This document shows, piece by piece, positions 37,943 to 48,126 of a stretch of DNA of 57,396 nt. Positions within the stretch are counted from its first letter, which is position 1, and every line of letters begins with the position of its first letter. The stretch lies in the NCBI GenBank assembly GCA_030849805.1, contig JASANZ010002158.1, positions 1 through 57,396 of the forward strand, read 5' to 3'. Position numbers and translations under genes: made by a program. The notes below the pieces were generated by a model. That model was not told the DNA's origin. It worked only from the letters and a program-made list of their open reading frames with translations, and made no database searches. The stretch comes from Sergeia podlipaevii. Lineage: Eukaryota > Euglenozoa > Kinetoplastea > Trypanosomatida > Trypanosomatidae.

Positions 37943-38911
37943 ATGAGCACCAAGTACACCGCTCCCACTAGCAAGCCCACTGCCCCTGCGGCCGCCGCGG
38001 AGAACCACGCGTCGGATGTCACCAAGGTGAAGATTTGCTCTGGCCACACCCGCCCTGTGTGCCACATTAACTACAGCAACGTTGTCGATGGCACATTTTG
38101 GTTTGTCACCTCCTGCCATGACGCGAAGCCGATGATCCGCAATGGCCAGACGGGCGATTGGATCGGTACCTTCGAAGGACACAAGGGTGCTGTGTTTTGC
38201 TCTGCTTTTAACGCTGGTGCTACTCGTCTGGTAACCGGCAGCGGCGATTACTCTTCCATGGTGTGGGATGCCACTACTGGCCAGAACCTGCACACATGGC
38301 ACCACCCCAAGTACATCAAGTCCTGCGACTGGATGGACAATAAGGTCGCCACCGGGTGCTTTGATGGTATCATTCGCATCTACGATGCCACCAAGTACGA
38401 CGCCGAGCCCATTTCCTTTGGTCTTCCCGAGTTCACCAACGTCAAGGCATCTTACCTCATTGATACTAACACTATGGTGACTGCATGCGGGACCACCATC
38501 ATGAAGTGGGATCTTCGTGACACCTCAGCGCCATACCTGCGCCGCGACATCTCCGGCCTGAACTTCCTCGAGTACACCCACCAGCACTCCATTGTAGCAG
38601 CCCACGAGAAGAGCATCAGTTTTATCGATACCACAACCCTTGATATTAAAGGTAGTTTCACCACGGCAGAGGACGTGGAGTGCGCGTCGATTTCTCCGAA
38701 TGGGCAGACGGTAGCAGCAGGTTCAAAGCTAAAGGCGAAGGAGTTTACAATTGACGGGACGGAGTTAGAGTCCAATCGCGGACATCACGGCCCCATCTTC
38801 CACATCCGCTGGGCTCCCGATGGCAATTCGTACACCTCAGGCGCCGAGGATGGTATGGTGCGTGTGTGGCCGTCGCACGACATTATTGAGAAGTACGACA
38901 CCGATGCGTAG
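37943..38911 (+). CDS. WD40-repeat protein, STRAP/Unrip-like
   Basis: A 322-residue beta-propeller from the ATG at 37943. After a short Ala/Pro-rich start, repeats are recognisable from ICSGHTRPVCHINYS onward. Examples are GTFEGHKGAVFCSAFN, LVTGSGDYSSMVWD, VATGCFDGIIRIYDATKYD, and a last repeat GHHGPIFHIRWAPDG ending SGAEDGMVRVW. The DWMDNKVATGCFDGIIRIYD region and the HxGPIFxxRxxPDG block are characteristic of STRAP (serine-threonine kinase receptor-associated protein, also called Unrip). That protein binds the SMN complex in animals and other partners elsewhere. In kinetoplastids the partner is not evident from sequence. No extra domains. Codon use is biased to C-ending codons, suggesting good expression. 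Confidence 0.9.
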   Translation: MSTKYTAPTSKPTAPAAAAENHASDVTKVKICSGHTRPVCHINYSNVVDGTFWFVTSCHDAKPMIRNGQTGDWIGTFEGHKGAVFCSAFNAGATRLVTGSGDYSSMVWDATTGQNLHTWHHPKYIKSCDWMDNKVATGCFDGIIRIYDATKYDAEPISFGLPEFTNVKASYLIDTNTMVTACGTTIMKWDLRDTSAPYLRRDISGLNFLEYTHQHSIVAAHEKSISFIDTTTLDIKGSFTTAEDVECASISPNGQTVAAGSKLKAKEFTIDGTELESNRGHHGPIFHIRWAPDGNSYTSGAEDGMVRVWPSHDIIEKYDTDA

Positions 38912-39635
38912 AGACTGCTTCGGCATCGCCGTCGTTTCTCTCTTTTTGTTATAAATGCAGAGCCGCACACGAATCCATGTTTCCTTGTTGAAGAATGCAT
39001 CTGTATGGGGGCCGTTCTCTTTCCCCCTCCCCTCCCGTTTATCCGTCGACAAATGTGGTGTCGTCATAAAAAGTTGCAGCAGGAGATGTTTCTTCTTTTT
39101 TTTTTTCGTAGTTATTGTTTTTGTTATGTTGTTTAAGTAATGAAAAGAGGAGGATAGCTGGAATGGCGTCTCTCTGTGCTCACCTTTTTTTCTTCCTTTT
39201 TGCAGAATAGGCAGAAAGCGGGGAAACGTTGAAGGGCGGTGCGGTGCTTTTTTTTGCTAGGCTTTATCCTTGGAAGAACGAAAGGAAAAGAAAAGCATAT
39301 CTATACATGCATAGGATGCTCGAAATGCACAGTATTGGAATGCCATTAGCGCGTTGTATGAGAGAGAGAATACAGGGGACTGACCCTATTGACTACAAAG
39401 TAACTAGTGGATTCATAGCCTCTGTATACATCTGCTTGCTATCTCCGCCTTTTTTTTTGCCCCTTTTGCGCAACGCTGATAAATTCTTTTTTTTTTTTGT
39501 TTTCTCTCCCATTTTTTTTTTGCCCTACAATCTTTTTGTGGATTCGTTTACATATACAACCATTTTTTAGCCTCTTCTTTCGCTTAGCCAAAACAAAGAA
39601 CCTTTCTACCTTTCTAAAACCTTCACAGCTCAATC
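38912..39635. other. Intergenic spacer with histone H1 splice signal
   Basis: T-rich spacer, no gene. T-tracts at 39485-39500, 39513-39521 and 39563-39568 precede AG at 39569-39570 and again at 39586-39587, the likely acceptors for the H1 gene at 39636. Confidence 0.55.
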
Positions 39636-39956
39636 ATGGACGCTGAGGCCGCTGCTGCTATTGTTGCCACCAACTCCCCCGCCAAGGTTTCTCCTCGCAC
39701 TTCCCCCAAGAAGTCCTCCCCCAAGAAGTCCTCCCCCAAGAAGGCTTCCCCCAAGAAGGCCGCGAAGAAGGCTGGAGCCAAGAAGGCCGGCAAGAAGGCT
39801 GCGAAGAAGGCCGCCCCCAAGAAGAAGGCCGCCAAGAAGGCCGGCAAGAAGGCTGCCAAGAAGTCCGCCAAGAAGGCTGCGAAGAAGGCCGTGAAGAAGG
39901 CCCCCAAGAAGGCCGCGAAGAAGGCTGCGAAGAAGCCCGCCGCAAAGAAGAACTAA
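39636..39956 (+). CDS. Histone H1-like Lys/Ala/Pro-rich protein
   Basis: A 106-residue protein from the ATG at 39636. A short N-terminus (MDAEAAAAIVATNSPAKV) is followed by SPKKSSPKKASPKKAAKKA and then almost pure KK-A/G/S/P repeats to the end, AAKKPAAKKN. There is no winged-helix globular domain, so it corresponds only to the C-terminal tail of animal H1. This is the normal form of H1 in trypanosomatids, where it compacts chromatin by charge. The SPKK motifs are potential phosphorylation sites and DNA minor-groove binders. The nucleotide sequence is a degenerate AAG-AAG-GCC repeat, so copy number and length may vary between alleles. Confidence 0.92.
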   Translation: MDAEAAAAIVATNSPAKVSPRTSPKKSSPKKSSPKKASPKKAAKKAGAKKAGKKAAKKAAPKKKAAKKAGKKAAKKSAKKAAKKAVKKAPKKAAKKAAKKPAAKKN

Positions 39957-41268
39957 AATGATGGTTTGCTGAGTGAGGCCGTGAATAAATCTGTATTTTG
40001 ACGACCATCTTTTGTTCATTGGACAATTTTTTTTCCCCCTTTCTACTCGTAAGCAATGTTAACTCATTGTTGAGTATCAATAGAGCTTCCCTTCTCTTTT
40101 TTTTTTTTTCCTGTACTTCGATTATTACCGTTATATGTTTCCCTTTTCTCTTATATATATATTGATGAGAAAGAGAAAGAAAGTAGTGTGTGGGGTTGTT
40201 TGTGCTGTATTTGTAGGTGATCATCTCTTGGTCATGTTGCTCTCTGGTTACCCATACACGTTTGTCTTTTTTTTTTTTTGCGAGTGCACTTATCTCAATA
40301 TTTTTGGTTTGTTTGTAAAGTGCCCAAGAAAAAGAATGAAAAGCGAGGAGGGCGGCGTAAGGCGTCAATCGGCGAGAGTAGCCCCAAGATATACATATGA
40401 TCCTCTTTAGCCAATATATATCTGAAAAAGAAATCTCCGGTACGTGCTTTAATATGGGAGTTGTGGGGCACGTTTATATATATATTTCTCTTTTGCCACT
40501 TCTTACGATGACGTGCAACTTGCAGTGTAGCATAAGTTGCAGATGTGAACAAAATATACATATGCGTTTTTCACTGATCGAAACAACAGCCAAATAATTA
40601 GAAAAAAAATAGAGTGAGGGAGAGAAAAAGAGAAAATAAAAAAGGAAAATTTTTGAGATTCAGTTACTTACATGCAAGTATATATACAAGCAATGAAATT
40701 TGAACTTCTATCGACGTTTAGCTGGTGGATTGCATGACTTTCTTTCCCTTTGTGGAAAGGGGCTTGTTTCTACATGCATATTGAAAGGAGAACATATGTA
40801 GGCACTGATTTTAGCAAGAAAGAAGAAAGAAGATTCCTAGTGAAAAAGGCGATAGCACTATACTTGTCTAGGTAATGGTGCGTGTCTGCATCACACTGTG
40901 CTGCACTCCAGCAGGTGATAGGTTCGTTGTATACAGGCTTGGAATGAGCGTGTATGAACAATTTATGATTTTTTTTTTTAAATCTGAGATGCTCAGTTCT
41001 GTTGTTTGGTTCATATACATATATATTCGCAACTGCTATGATCTTTGTTTATGTTTTTTTCTTTTTTTTTCAGTACTACCTTTATCTAGAACATTTTAAA
41101 GTAGTAGAGCACTACACAGAAAGGAAGGGAGCCTTGCTCACTGTTCTCTCTGATAGCTACACGTAAACATACGTATTCTTTCTAGTTGTTGCAACCTGCC
41201 AGAGTGTTTTTTTATTATATATTACTGCTGGTCTTTTTTTTTTCTTGCATAACATTTATTGAATCTTC
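39957..41268. other. Intergenic spacer with splice signal
   Basis: About 1.3 kb, T-rich, with short TA runs. No gene seen. The strongest splice module is a T-rich tract at 41053-41070 with AG at 41072-41073, giving a leader of about 195 nt for the gene at 41269. Confidence 0.55.
41053..41073 (+). promoter_or_regulatory. Candidate trans-splice acceptor for the RIIa-like gene
   Basis: An almost pure T/C tract ending in CAG, with AG at 41072-41073. No AG lies between the later T-tract at 41232-41243 and the ATG, so the upstream site is favoured. Confidence 0.55.
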
Positions 41269-44200
41269 ATGCAAACGGGCGAGTCCCCGTCCGTAAATGA
41301 CCGCACTGCGGTCGAATATGCAGCAGCGCACGAGCTTCACGAGCTAGTAGACATGCTCATTACTGAGGTAGCAGCTCATCAACCCAAGAATCCGGTGGCC
41401 CATATGGCAGATTTTCTACAAAAGCGTATTGCAAAGCGCGAGAAGCGGCATGATGACACCCTTCTTGCTGCTACCCTCACATCAACGACGTGGAATGCAG
41501 AAATGAAAGTGGCATCGCGTGCGCAGGTCGACGGCGCCAATCGTCTTTCTGATGGCAACTCTCAATGTCTTGTGCGCTTTGGCATTTGGTTTCACATTTG
41601 CTACGCCGATTTGCCCAGCATCGTGGAGTCCTTTGGTAAATCTATGAAGAAGCACTTCCCACATGCTGATGAAGCCCCGCCGGATTTTGCCACCAATGTA
41701 GAGTTCTTGCTTCAGATGCTCGCTACTGCTTCAGCAACGGAGCATTACAAGGGGTTTGATGAAGCCATCAAGTTTGTGCCTCTACGCCCACACCAGCAGA
41801 CTCCACAGGCGTGTGCGCTGCTTATTCAATGTGTGCTGGACGCTGCTCCTGCTGCGACCCCAACACAGCGCCGCTCCTTCATCGCGTTCATGCGCCGTGT
41901 TGGCTTCTACTTGCGACTTGCCTCTTCTCTTGACGATGGAGCGGTGGTGAAGACAGCTTGGCGGGCGATCCGCGACGATAGACGGTGCTGGGACGCGATC
42001 TGTGCCTATGTGCGGCGTGAACACCGCCATATGGACCCCATTGCCGCCATGGAGGCTGATTTCTTCATCGTTCATGCTAATATCATTGACAACGCTGTAG
42101 CGCTGCTTCCCAAGATACATCAGCTGCGCAAGGAGGTCATAGAGCCAGCCTATGAAAAGATTCTTAAAATTCCTGGACGTCAACTCGTTCCCGACCGCTT
42201 TGTTATGTTCTCTGCCCTTTTTTATCGCGCCATTGAGGAGTGTGTCGATCGCGAGGTCTTTGACCCCATAACAGCGCAGCTCTTTGAGGACTTGCTGCTG
42301 CGTCTCATTGAGATTGTCAATGAGGTGGCGTGCGACCACTTTTCGGACGTGCGGCGGCTCTGTGTGCGTCTAGGTAGCCCAAGTCTGTTCCGTACAATGA
42401 AGCGCTTTATTGGTAATGATAGCTATCGCGTGCGAAGCGAATCTGAGGAAGGGCGTACTCTCTATTGTAAATACTTGGAGGGCTTTCAAGGTTATACACC
42501 GGACGGCCCCGCCTCCTTCATGGCGGTGGCGCGTGCCGTGCTTGACACGCCACGTATGTTTTATTCAAGTGAGGGCTATGCAATACGGTGCAACGCGGAG
42601 GCACATCGCACGCTGCTTCATATGCTCAGCGCACTCGTGCACTTTCGTGACACCATCACCGTAGGGGAGGTGCAACTCCTTATTGTGCGCAGTCGCTGCT
42701 TCGGCGTGTCGCCGTACAACTTGTTTGTGTACTTTGCGGAAGAGTTTGGTAAAATCGCAACTGTCTCCTTTCAAACTCGCGAGACCGCCAAGCAGATGCT
42801 CATTGTTTTGCAAGAGGTCTGCCTGGCCGCACTGAACTCGCCAATTATGGAGGAACTCGCACGCTCGCTGCAGGTCTTTGCGGACGCAATTGAGCCCAAG
42901 CATCTTTCTGAGCACATGATGGTCACCTCCATGTCTCAAGAGGTGCTCACTCCTGAAGCGCTAGGCAACTATCTTGGCGTGGACGTGTTCCTGCGTGAAC
43001 TTATCCAAGCCTTTGGCACGCCTATTGATCAGACTCCAGGCCACGTTCAAGATCGTTTCTTCAGTTCCTATTCGCTCATGACGGCGCGTCTGCAGGTGAG
43101 CCGCATTCAGATGAGTGGGTGCTGCGACTTTGTTGCCATGGCGCTTTTATCTTCAGCGGACGACATCGCCGCGAACGCGTCGGTGCATCCGCTGCTGCCA
43201 GCGATGGAAGTGTTCTTTGGCCTCAGCCACGCTCTGGACCTCGCCACCTATGCCAAGTCATCGGCGTATGACAGAATGAAGCTCCTGCGTCACTTTCAGT
43301 CTCGCAAGACATCGCGTTTGCTGATGCTAGCCATTGAGGACTTTGTGCGGACCTTCCCTGTGTATCACGCGCGCCTCACCCGCCCCTCTATCTCGCTAGA
43401 GTCTCTTCAACTTCCTTTCGTGGGTCTTCTCATGAAGCTTCTCGAGGCTCCATTGGTTGCATCGATGTCAAAGGAGCTGAGGGAGGTGGCGGTAACTCTT
43501 GCCGTGCGGGGTGTGCTACCACAAGACTATGATCTGTTCGGGATATGCATGGAGCGAGTGCTACGCTCGCCGGACTTCCCAGAGGCGGAGTGGGGCGGCT
43601 TTTATAGAGAGGTCGTGGATGCACTCATTGAACTTTCTCCGCCTGTCCGTTCAGTTCGTACGTACGGCATTGATGATATCGTCAATATTGTCCGGGCACA
43701 GGCATACACGCGTCGTTACGTTGTGCGTCGCCGTCTGCGCATCGCTCAGCAGTCCAAAGTGTTTCAGCTTGAGCGCTTATTCCAGCTGTCCCGCGACTCA
43801 GCCAAGGGCTCAACGGTCGAAAATGATGACGATCTCTTCAACCTAGATACGAACAAGGCACGGATGAGGGACCTGGACAGGCAAGTTGTGCAGCTGAGCT
43901 GGAGCACGCTGGATCTAGACACTCAAGCGTTGCTCATTTATCACGCGCTGCAGAGCGCGCCGACATTTAAAGGAACAAGGGAGGAGATGGATCAGCTTTA
44001 CAACGGAAACCACAGTCTCAGCAACGTTTTCTCGGCTCCTGCCTCGCCGCACAACGATGACCCCGGGCTTGGTACGGATGCAAGTGTGGTAGGTAGTAGC
44101 AGCACCAGAGGCAGCAAAGCGCCACTCACTGTGTCACACAGTGTCCTGAAGGAGGTACGAGCGCAGAAGATGGAGACGCTAGAGAACTGCCGCACGATCG

Positions 44201-44487
44201 CAACACACTTTTCAACGATCGTCAATGTGATGGCGCCTACCCTAAGTGCCTCACCACCGCCGCGTGCCAGTGGCTTGATTGAGGAAGAGGGCTGGGTGGT
44301 TGTTTTACGTGAGCTGTACGATGGAAGTATGGCAGTCTTCTTTGATCACCAACTTGCCATGGAGCACCTGCTGCCGTTTGGTACGCTGTTAGTGGATGGC
44401 GTGTGCCGCAAACTGCCCCTTTCCCACCCCGGTATTCGTGTTGCGTGGGTTGCTTTTATGGGTGACCTGGGGAACATCATGACATAG
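41269..44487 (+). CDS. Large protein with RIIa/Dpy30-like N-terminus and IQ-like motif
   Basis: A 1072-residue protein from the ATG at 41269. Residues about 14-52 (EYAAAHELHELVDMLITEVA, then NPVAHMADFLQKR) resemble the RIIa/Dpy-30 dimerisation-docking motif of PKA regulatory subunits and flagellar radial-spoke or adaptor proteins. The body to about 800 is alpha-helical with many Leu/Phe-rich helices and no known enzyme motif. A basic helix at about 805-825 (RAQAYTRRYVVRRRLRIAQQ) fits a calmodulin-binding IQ motif with Ala in place of the first Ile. A Ser-rich linker at about 925-965 precedes a C-terminal block starting LIEEEGWVVVLRELYDGSMA. A flagellar or calmodulin-regulated scaffold is a reasonable guess. 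The family is not recognised. Confidence 0.83.
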   Translation: MQTGESPSVNDRTAVEYAAAHELHELVDMLITEVAAHQPKNPVAHMADFLQKRIAKREKRHDDTLLAATLTSTTWNAEMKVASRAQVDGANRLSDGNSQCLVRFGIWFHICYADLPSIVESFGKSMKKHFPHADEAPPDFATNVEFLLQMLATASATEHYKGFDEAIKFVPLRPHQQTPQACALLIQCVLDAAPAATPTQRRSFIAFMRRVGFYLRLASSLDDGAVVKTAWRAIRDDRRCWDAICAYVRREHRHMDPIAAMEADFFIVHANIIDNAVALLPKIHQLRKEVIEPAYEKILKIPGRQLVPDRFVMFSALFYRAIEECVDREVFDPITAQLFEDLLLRLIEIVNEVACDHFSDVRRLCVRLGSPSLFRTMKRFIGNDSYRVRSESEEGRTLYCKYLEGFQGYTPDGPASFMAVARAVLDTPRMFYSSEGYAIRCNAEAHRTLLHMLSALVHFRDTITVGEVQLLIVRSRCFGVSPYNLFVYFAEEFGKIATVSFQTRETAKQMLIVLQEVCLAALNSPIMEELARSLQVFADAIEPKHLSEHMMVTSMSQEVLTPEALGNYLGVDVFLRELIQAFGTPIDQTPGHVQDRFFSSYSLMTARLQVSRIQMSGCCDFVAMALLSSADDIAANASVHPLLPAMEVFFGLSHALDLATYAKSSAYDRMKLLRHFQSRKTSRLLMLAIEDFVRTFPVYHARLTRPSISLESLQLPFVGLLMKLLEAPLVASMSKELREVAVTLAVRGVLPQDYDLFGICMERVLRSPDFPEAEWGGFYREVVDALIELSPPVRSVRTYGIDDIVNIVRAQAYTRRYVVRRRLRIAQQSKVFQLERLFQLSRDSAKGSTVENDDDLFNLDTNKARMRDLDRQVVQLSWSTLDLDTQALLIYHALQSAPTFKGTREEMDQLYNGNHSLSNVFSAPASPHNDDPGLGTDASVVGSSSTRGSKAPLTVSHSVLKEVRAQKMETLENCRTIATHFSTIVNVMAPTLSASPPPRASGLIEEEGWVVVLRELYDGSMAVFFDHQLAMEHLLPFGTLLVDGVCRKLPLSHPGIRVAWVAFMGDLGNIMT

Positions 44488-45521
44488 GGACCTGAAGGTT
44501 TTTTTTTTTTTTTAAACATAGATGGATGTAGCAGGGAACTGTGACCTCAGTGATGGCAGCGACACGTCTGCGCTTTTTTTTTTCTTTTCCTTTTTCTTCA
44601 CTAGTCTTGTGTCTATATGCAATGAGTGATGATGTTGATGATGATAATAATTGCAATTGCCCGCTGCTGCTTTTTTTTTTTTTTGGCACTTGGTAGTTTT
44701 TTTGTCTTTTTCTTTTTCTTCTTCCTCTTTAATTTGTACCATGTTGGATTTCTCTCTTTCTTTTTTTTTAAACTTGTGATTCACATCATTACTTTTCTTT
44801 ATTTTCTTTCTAGTTGCATGATGATTCTCTATGCATTTTTTTAAAATGTATATAGACCAACTGATGCACTCTAGAATGCTATGTAAAAATAAAAAAACTT
44901 ACACACACGTACATGGTGGAAGCAACACTATAAATTGTATACTTTCTGGAATTATCTGCTTTTTCTTCTTCTTATTGCCGTTATTGTTGTGTGTTGTTCA
45001 TCGTGTGTTATGTATATGCATGCGTAGCCTATGGAAACACGAAGCTTTGAATGCTGCGCTTGACTATATACATCCACGACAGTCGTGGAATCAGTATCTA
45101 TATGTTTTGTAGGCAAAGAGTCCTGAATAAAAGCAGGAACAATCTTCTTTTTTTTAATGGTGGAATTCATCATAGCTAAAAACAGGAACTCTGTTCGCCC
45201 TCTTTTTTTCTGTAGATCGTAGAAGGCTTTTTCCTCATTTCCGTCATCTTTTTTTTTTTTTTTTTTGATGAACCTGTTACTTTCATTAAGCCTTTATGAA
45301 CTATACTTATCTTTTTTACTCTCTTTTTTTATTTTATCATGTACACTACATTGACACCAGCAAGCTTTTTTCTTTTATTTTATTGAAAGGCGACTCTCGT
45401 TTCCTCTCAGACTATTTTCTTTTCCCTTTCTGCTCAGAAGGGCATTCAAGAGAATAAGGCAGCCATAGAATACAAAAAAGAAACGAATCTCCTTTCTTTT
45501 TCTTTTCGAAAAAAAAAAAAA
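44488..45521. other. Intergenic spacer with splice signal
   Basis: T-rich spacer, no supported gene. A pyrimidine stretch at 45413-45434 with AG at 45436-45437 gives a leader of about 84 nt for the gene at 45522. Confidence 0.55.
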
Positions 45522-47012
45522 ATGGGGACATCGGCGTCGCAATCAGCGCGCGAGGCACCGGTGAGGTATGTAGCGAAGAAGATTCCACGACTTGATAAGA
45601 CACCCGTGGAACAGCAGTTCAAGAAGCCTTCCTTCACAGCGCAAGGTATCAACACACGCACGGACGATGTGAATACAGAGCCACTCATGTACGTGGAGAC
45701 CTCCAAGGACGCGAGTAGTACAGAGCTGACCGACCACTCGGCGCCGCGTTGGTATCTCAACACATACATGGAAATGATGGATAACATTCGAGAGGATCAG
45801 ACAGTCATCTCGGGAAACTTGCCTACCTCGTGGTTCAGAGATCAATTTGAACCATACTCTCTCGTTCGCGGCCGCATCGACGACGAGGATCTGCGTTGGG
45901 TACTCGCGTCAGAGCAACGCAAGATGGGCGTCGACAAGCTCACGACGTACACCAAATTGGATCGGAGCGTACTACAGGACATCCTTGACACCGTGGAGCT
46001 GCCGCGCACGCAGTACCGCAATTACAAGGGCAAGCTCCATAAATCCATAGAGGACGCCAACACACACATGGCAGCGCGTAAAATTCAAATGGAGAAGGCA
46101 CGTGAGACGGAGGTGCTGCGACGCATTGGTTACAGCGAAGAGGAAGTGGCGAAGGAGGAGCAGTACTGGACGAACCGTCCTCGTGGCGTGAAGGCGCTTG
46201 ATGATTTAGGGGTCAGCGTGCGGCAGCGGAAGCGCGACCAGCGTGCGGCGGAGATGAACGAGATGGAGGACTTGCTTGAGGAACGTCGCATTGAGCAGAT
46301 TGAACGTGGGGAGGCGGGGCTGACCGAAGAGGAGATTCACGAACGCCCTGAGCAGTTGATTGTAAAGCCGCGGTTCTTTATGACGGAGCGGTCCAAGCCG
46401 TACCGACGCATGTACGCGGCCGATATTGGAAAGGATGGTCTCAATCAGCAAAAGTTCCAGTGGTGGCTGGATCGTACGCGGCGTATCAAGCGCGCGGTGG
46501 ACACGATCCATGGTGTGCCGGTGTACAACGAGCGCCTCTCCGCAAATGAGGAGCAAACGCGCAAGCAAATGCGTGAGGCTGCGGAGTTCAATTTTAAGGT
46601 TTCACAGGCACAGGGTGCCAAGGGCTTCACGGACCCACGTGGGCACTATGATCAGTTTCTTGACATTATGCGAGCAAACAAGGATGAACGGCAAGCCGAT
46701 ACCAATGTCGACGTGTACGAGGACGGCGTCACCGATCATCCTGTTTATCGCTTCCCACACACACGCGATCACCCACCGAAGCCAACGTACCAGCACGCGA
46801 CTGACCGACACGATCATGTAGATCCTGTTGACACTGACATATTCAATCTGCAGAATGTTGAAGGCAGTGATAGCAGCAGTAGTGGTGATTCCACCTCCGA
46901 TAGCTCCACTGATAACTTCAAGAAGAAGAAGAGAGATAGTGATGATAACGATGCCAGTGGCTGTGTGAGGGGGAAGGATAGCAATGGTAAGGATGGAAAG
47001 ACAGAGGAGTAA
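45522..47012 (+). CDS. Conserved-looking protein with N-myristoylation signal
   Basis: A 496-residue protein from the ATG at 45522, just after an A-run. MGTSASQSAREA fits the N-myristoylation consensus (Gly2, Ser6). The body, to about residue 410, is basic and helical and looks folded rather than low complexity: RWYLNTYMEMMDNI, TSWFRDQFEPYSLVRGRIDD, QQKFQWWLDRTRRIKRAVDT and RGHYDQFLDIMRANKDERQ. It also has a charged coil at about 180-280. The last 75 residues are His/Asp- and then Ser/Asp-rich, ending in a Lys-rich acidic tail. No enzyme motif. I do not recognise the family. Membrane attachment through myristate is the only prediction I would make. Confidence 0.83.
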   Translation: MGTSASQSAREAPVRYVAKKIPRLDKTPVEQQFKKPSFTAQGINTRTDDVNTEPLMYVETSKDASSTELTDHSAPRWYLNTYMEMMDNIREDQTVISGNLPTSWFRDQFEPYSLVRGRIDDEDLRWVLASEQRKMGVDKLTTYTKLDRSVLQDILDTVELPRTQYRNYKGKLHKSIEDANTHMAARKIQMEKARETEVLRRIGYSEEEVAKEEQYWTNRPRGVKALDDLGVSVRQRKRDQRAAEMNEMEDLLEERRIEQIERGEAGLTEEEIHERPEQLIVKPRFFMTERSKPYRRMYAADIGKDGLNQQKFQWWLDRTRRIKRAVDTIHGVPVYNERLSANEEQTRKQMREAAEFNFKVSQAQGAKGFTDPRGHYDQFLDIMRANKDERQADTNVDVYEDGVTDHPVYRFPHTRDHPPKPTYQHATDRHDHVDPVDTDIFNLQNVEGSDSSSSGDSTSDSSTDNFKKKKRDSDDNDASGCVRGKDSNGKDGKTEE

Positions 47013-48126
47013 GTAAACTATCAAGTCGCGCAAAGGAGCCGCACTTAGGTGGCTGCGAAGAAGTTAATTTGCTTTCATTTGTTAATCTGCATGCCCCATT
47101 CTTTTTTTTTTTCCTCTTCTTCTTCTTTACACTCATTTTTTTTTGTTGTTGTTGCTTGCCAAGTAAGGCTCATACGTTTTTGGAATCTTTATCGAAGTGC
47201 AGGGTAGGTGGCAGATCTTCAGTGTGAAGAATGAGACCAGGAAGTTTTTGCAGGTGGCTACTACTGCTTATGAACGATTTAATCAACCACAGATATATTT
47301 TTTCTTTTTTTTTTTCTAATTTGGTGCTCCGTATATTTATCATTCAAACTGCTGGATCTGAGAGCGAATTCAGTGTGGATACTGTTTGAATACGTCGTAA
47401 TGTATGAGGAGGAGGGGGGGGGGGAGCACTGAGGAAAGTATGAAGGAAGAAGTTTCACTAGTAACAATAGTACAACGAGGAAGAAGATACCAACAACCGT
47501 ACTTCAAGCCCACCTTTTCTACACATTTTAATAGTGGCGCTTTACCTTTTTGGAGATCTGTTTTTTTTTTTTGTTGACTTTTTGCTTGGGCGAATGATTT
47601 TCCTCTTCAACTTTCTTTTTTTCTATTATGTTTTTCTTTTCTTCGTTTCAAGGAGTTAATACCGAATACCTTTTTCGAAATATTGTATCTAGTCGTAGTG
47701 GCGCTCCTGAACTTTTCTTTTTGAAAACAAGGATTGCAATCATAACAAAGACAAAAACAAAAGATTTGATTTCAAAGAAAATCGACAGCGAAAGAAACAA
47801 GAAAGAGAAAAAGGCACAGTTTTTCTTTTCGTATCAGGTAGCAGGTGTCATTTTTTATATCACTTTCTATTTTTTTTTCCTCTTCACTGCTACCAATAGA
47901 CAGTTAGCGAACTGGTTGAGTACTCTTCTCTCTCTCCTTCTCTCTGTATCTTTCTCTCAGTGTGTGTCTCGCTCTGTCGCCTTTTTTTTCTCCCACACAT
48001 TCGTGCCCAAATTTGAGTACGATCAGCAGCTACACACATCTGTATACCTTCATTTCTCTCAACTGTGTTCTCTCTTTTTTTTTTTCCACCCTTTGTATCA
48101 ACAACAACGAAATATATCAACAGAAA
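47013..48126. other. Intergenic spacer with poly-G tract and splice signal
   Basis: T-rich spacer, no gene. An 11-G run at 47414-47424 follows GGAGGA. A (TC)n-rich tract at 47923-47957 ends in CTCAG with AG at 47959-47960, giving a leader of about 166 nt for the gene at 48127. Confidence 0.55.
47923..47960 (+). promoter_or_regulatory. Candidate trans-splice acceptor for the coiled-coil gene
   Basis: A 35-nt C/T-rich tract, nearly free of purines, ending in CTCTCAG with AG at 47959-47960. Confidence 0.6.

Noticed and set aside
39661..39894. Plus-strand Pro/Arg-rich ORF overlapping histone H1
   Set aside because: Out-of-frame translation of the AAG-AAG-GCC repeats of the H1 gene.
40135..40410. 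91-codon plus-strand ORF downstream of histone H1
   Set aside because: Phe-rich stretch from a T-tract, no motif, and better explained as H1 3' UTR.
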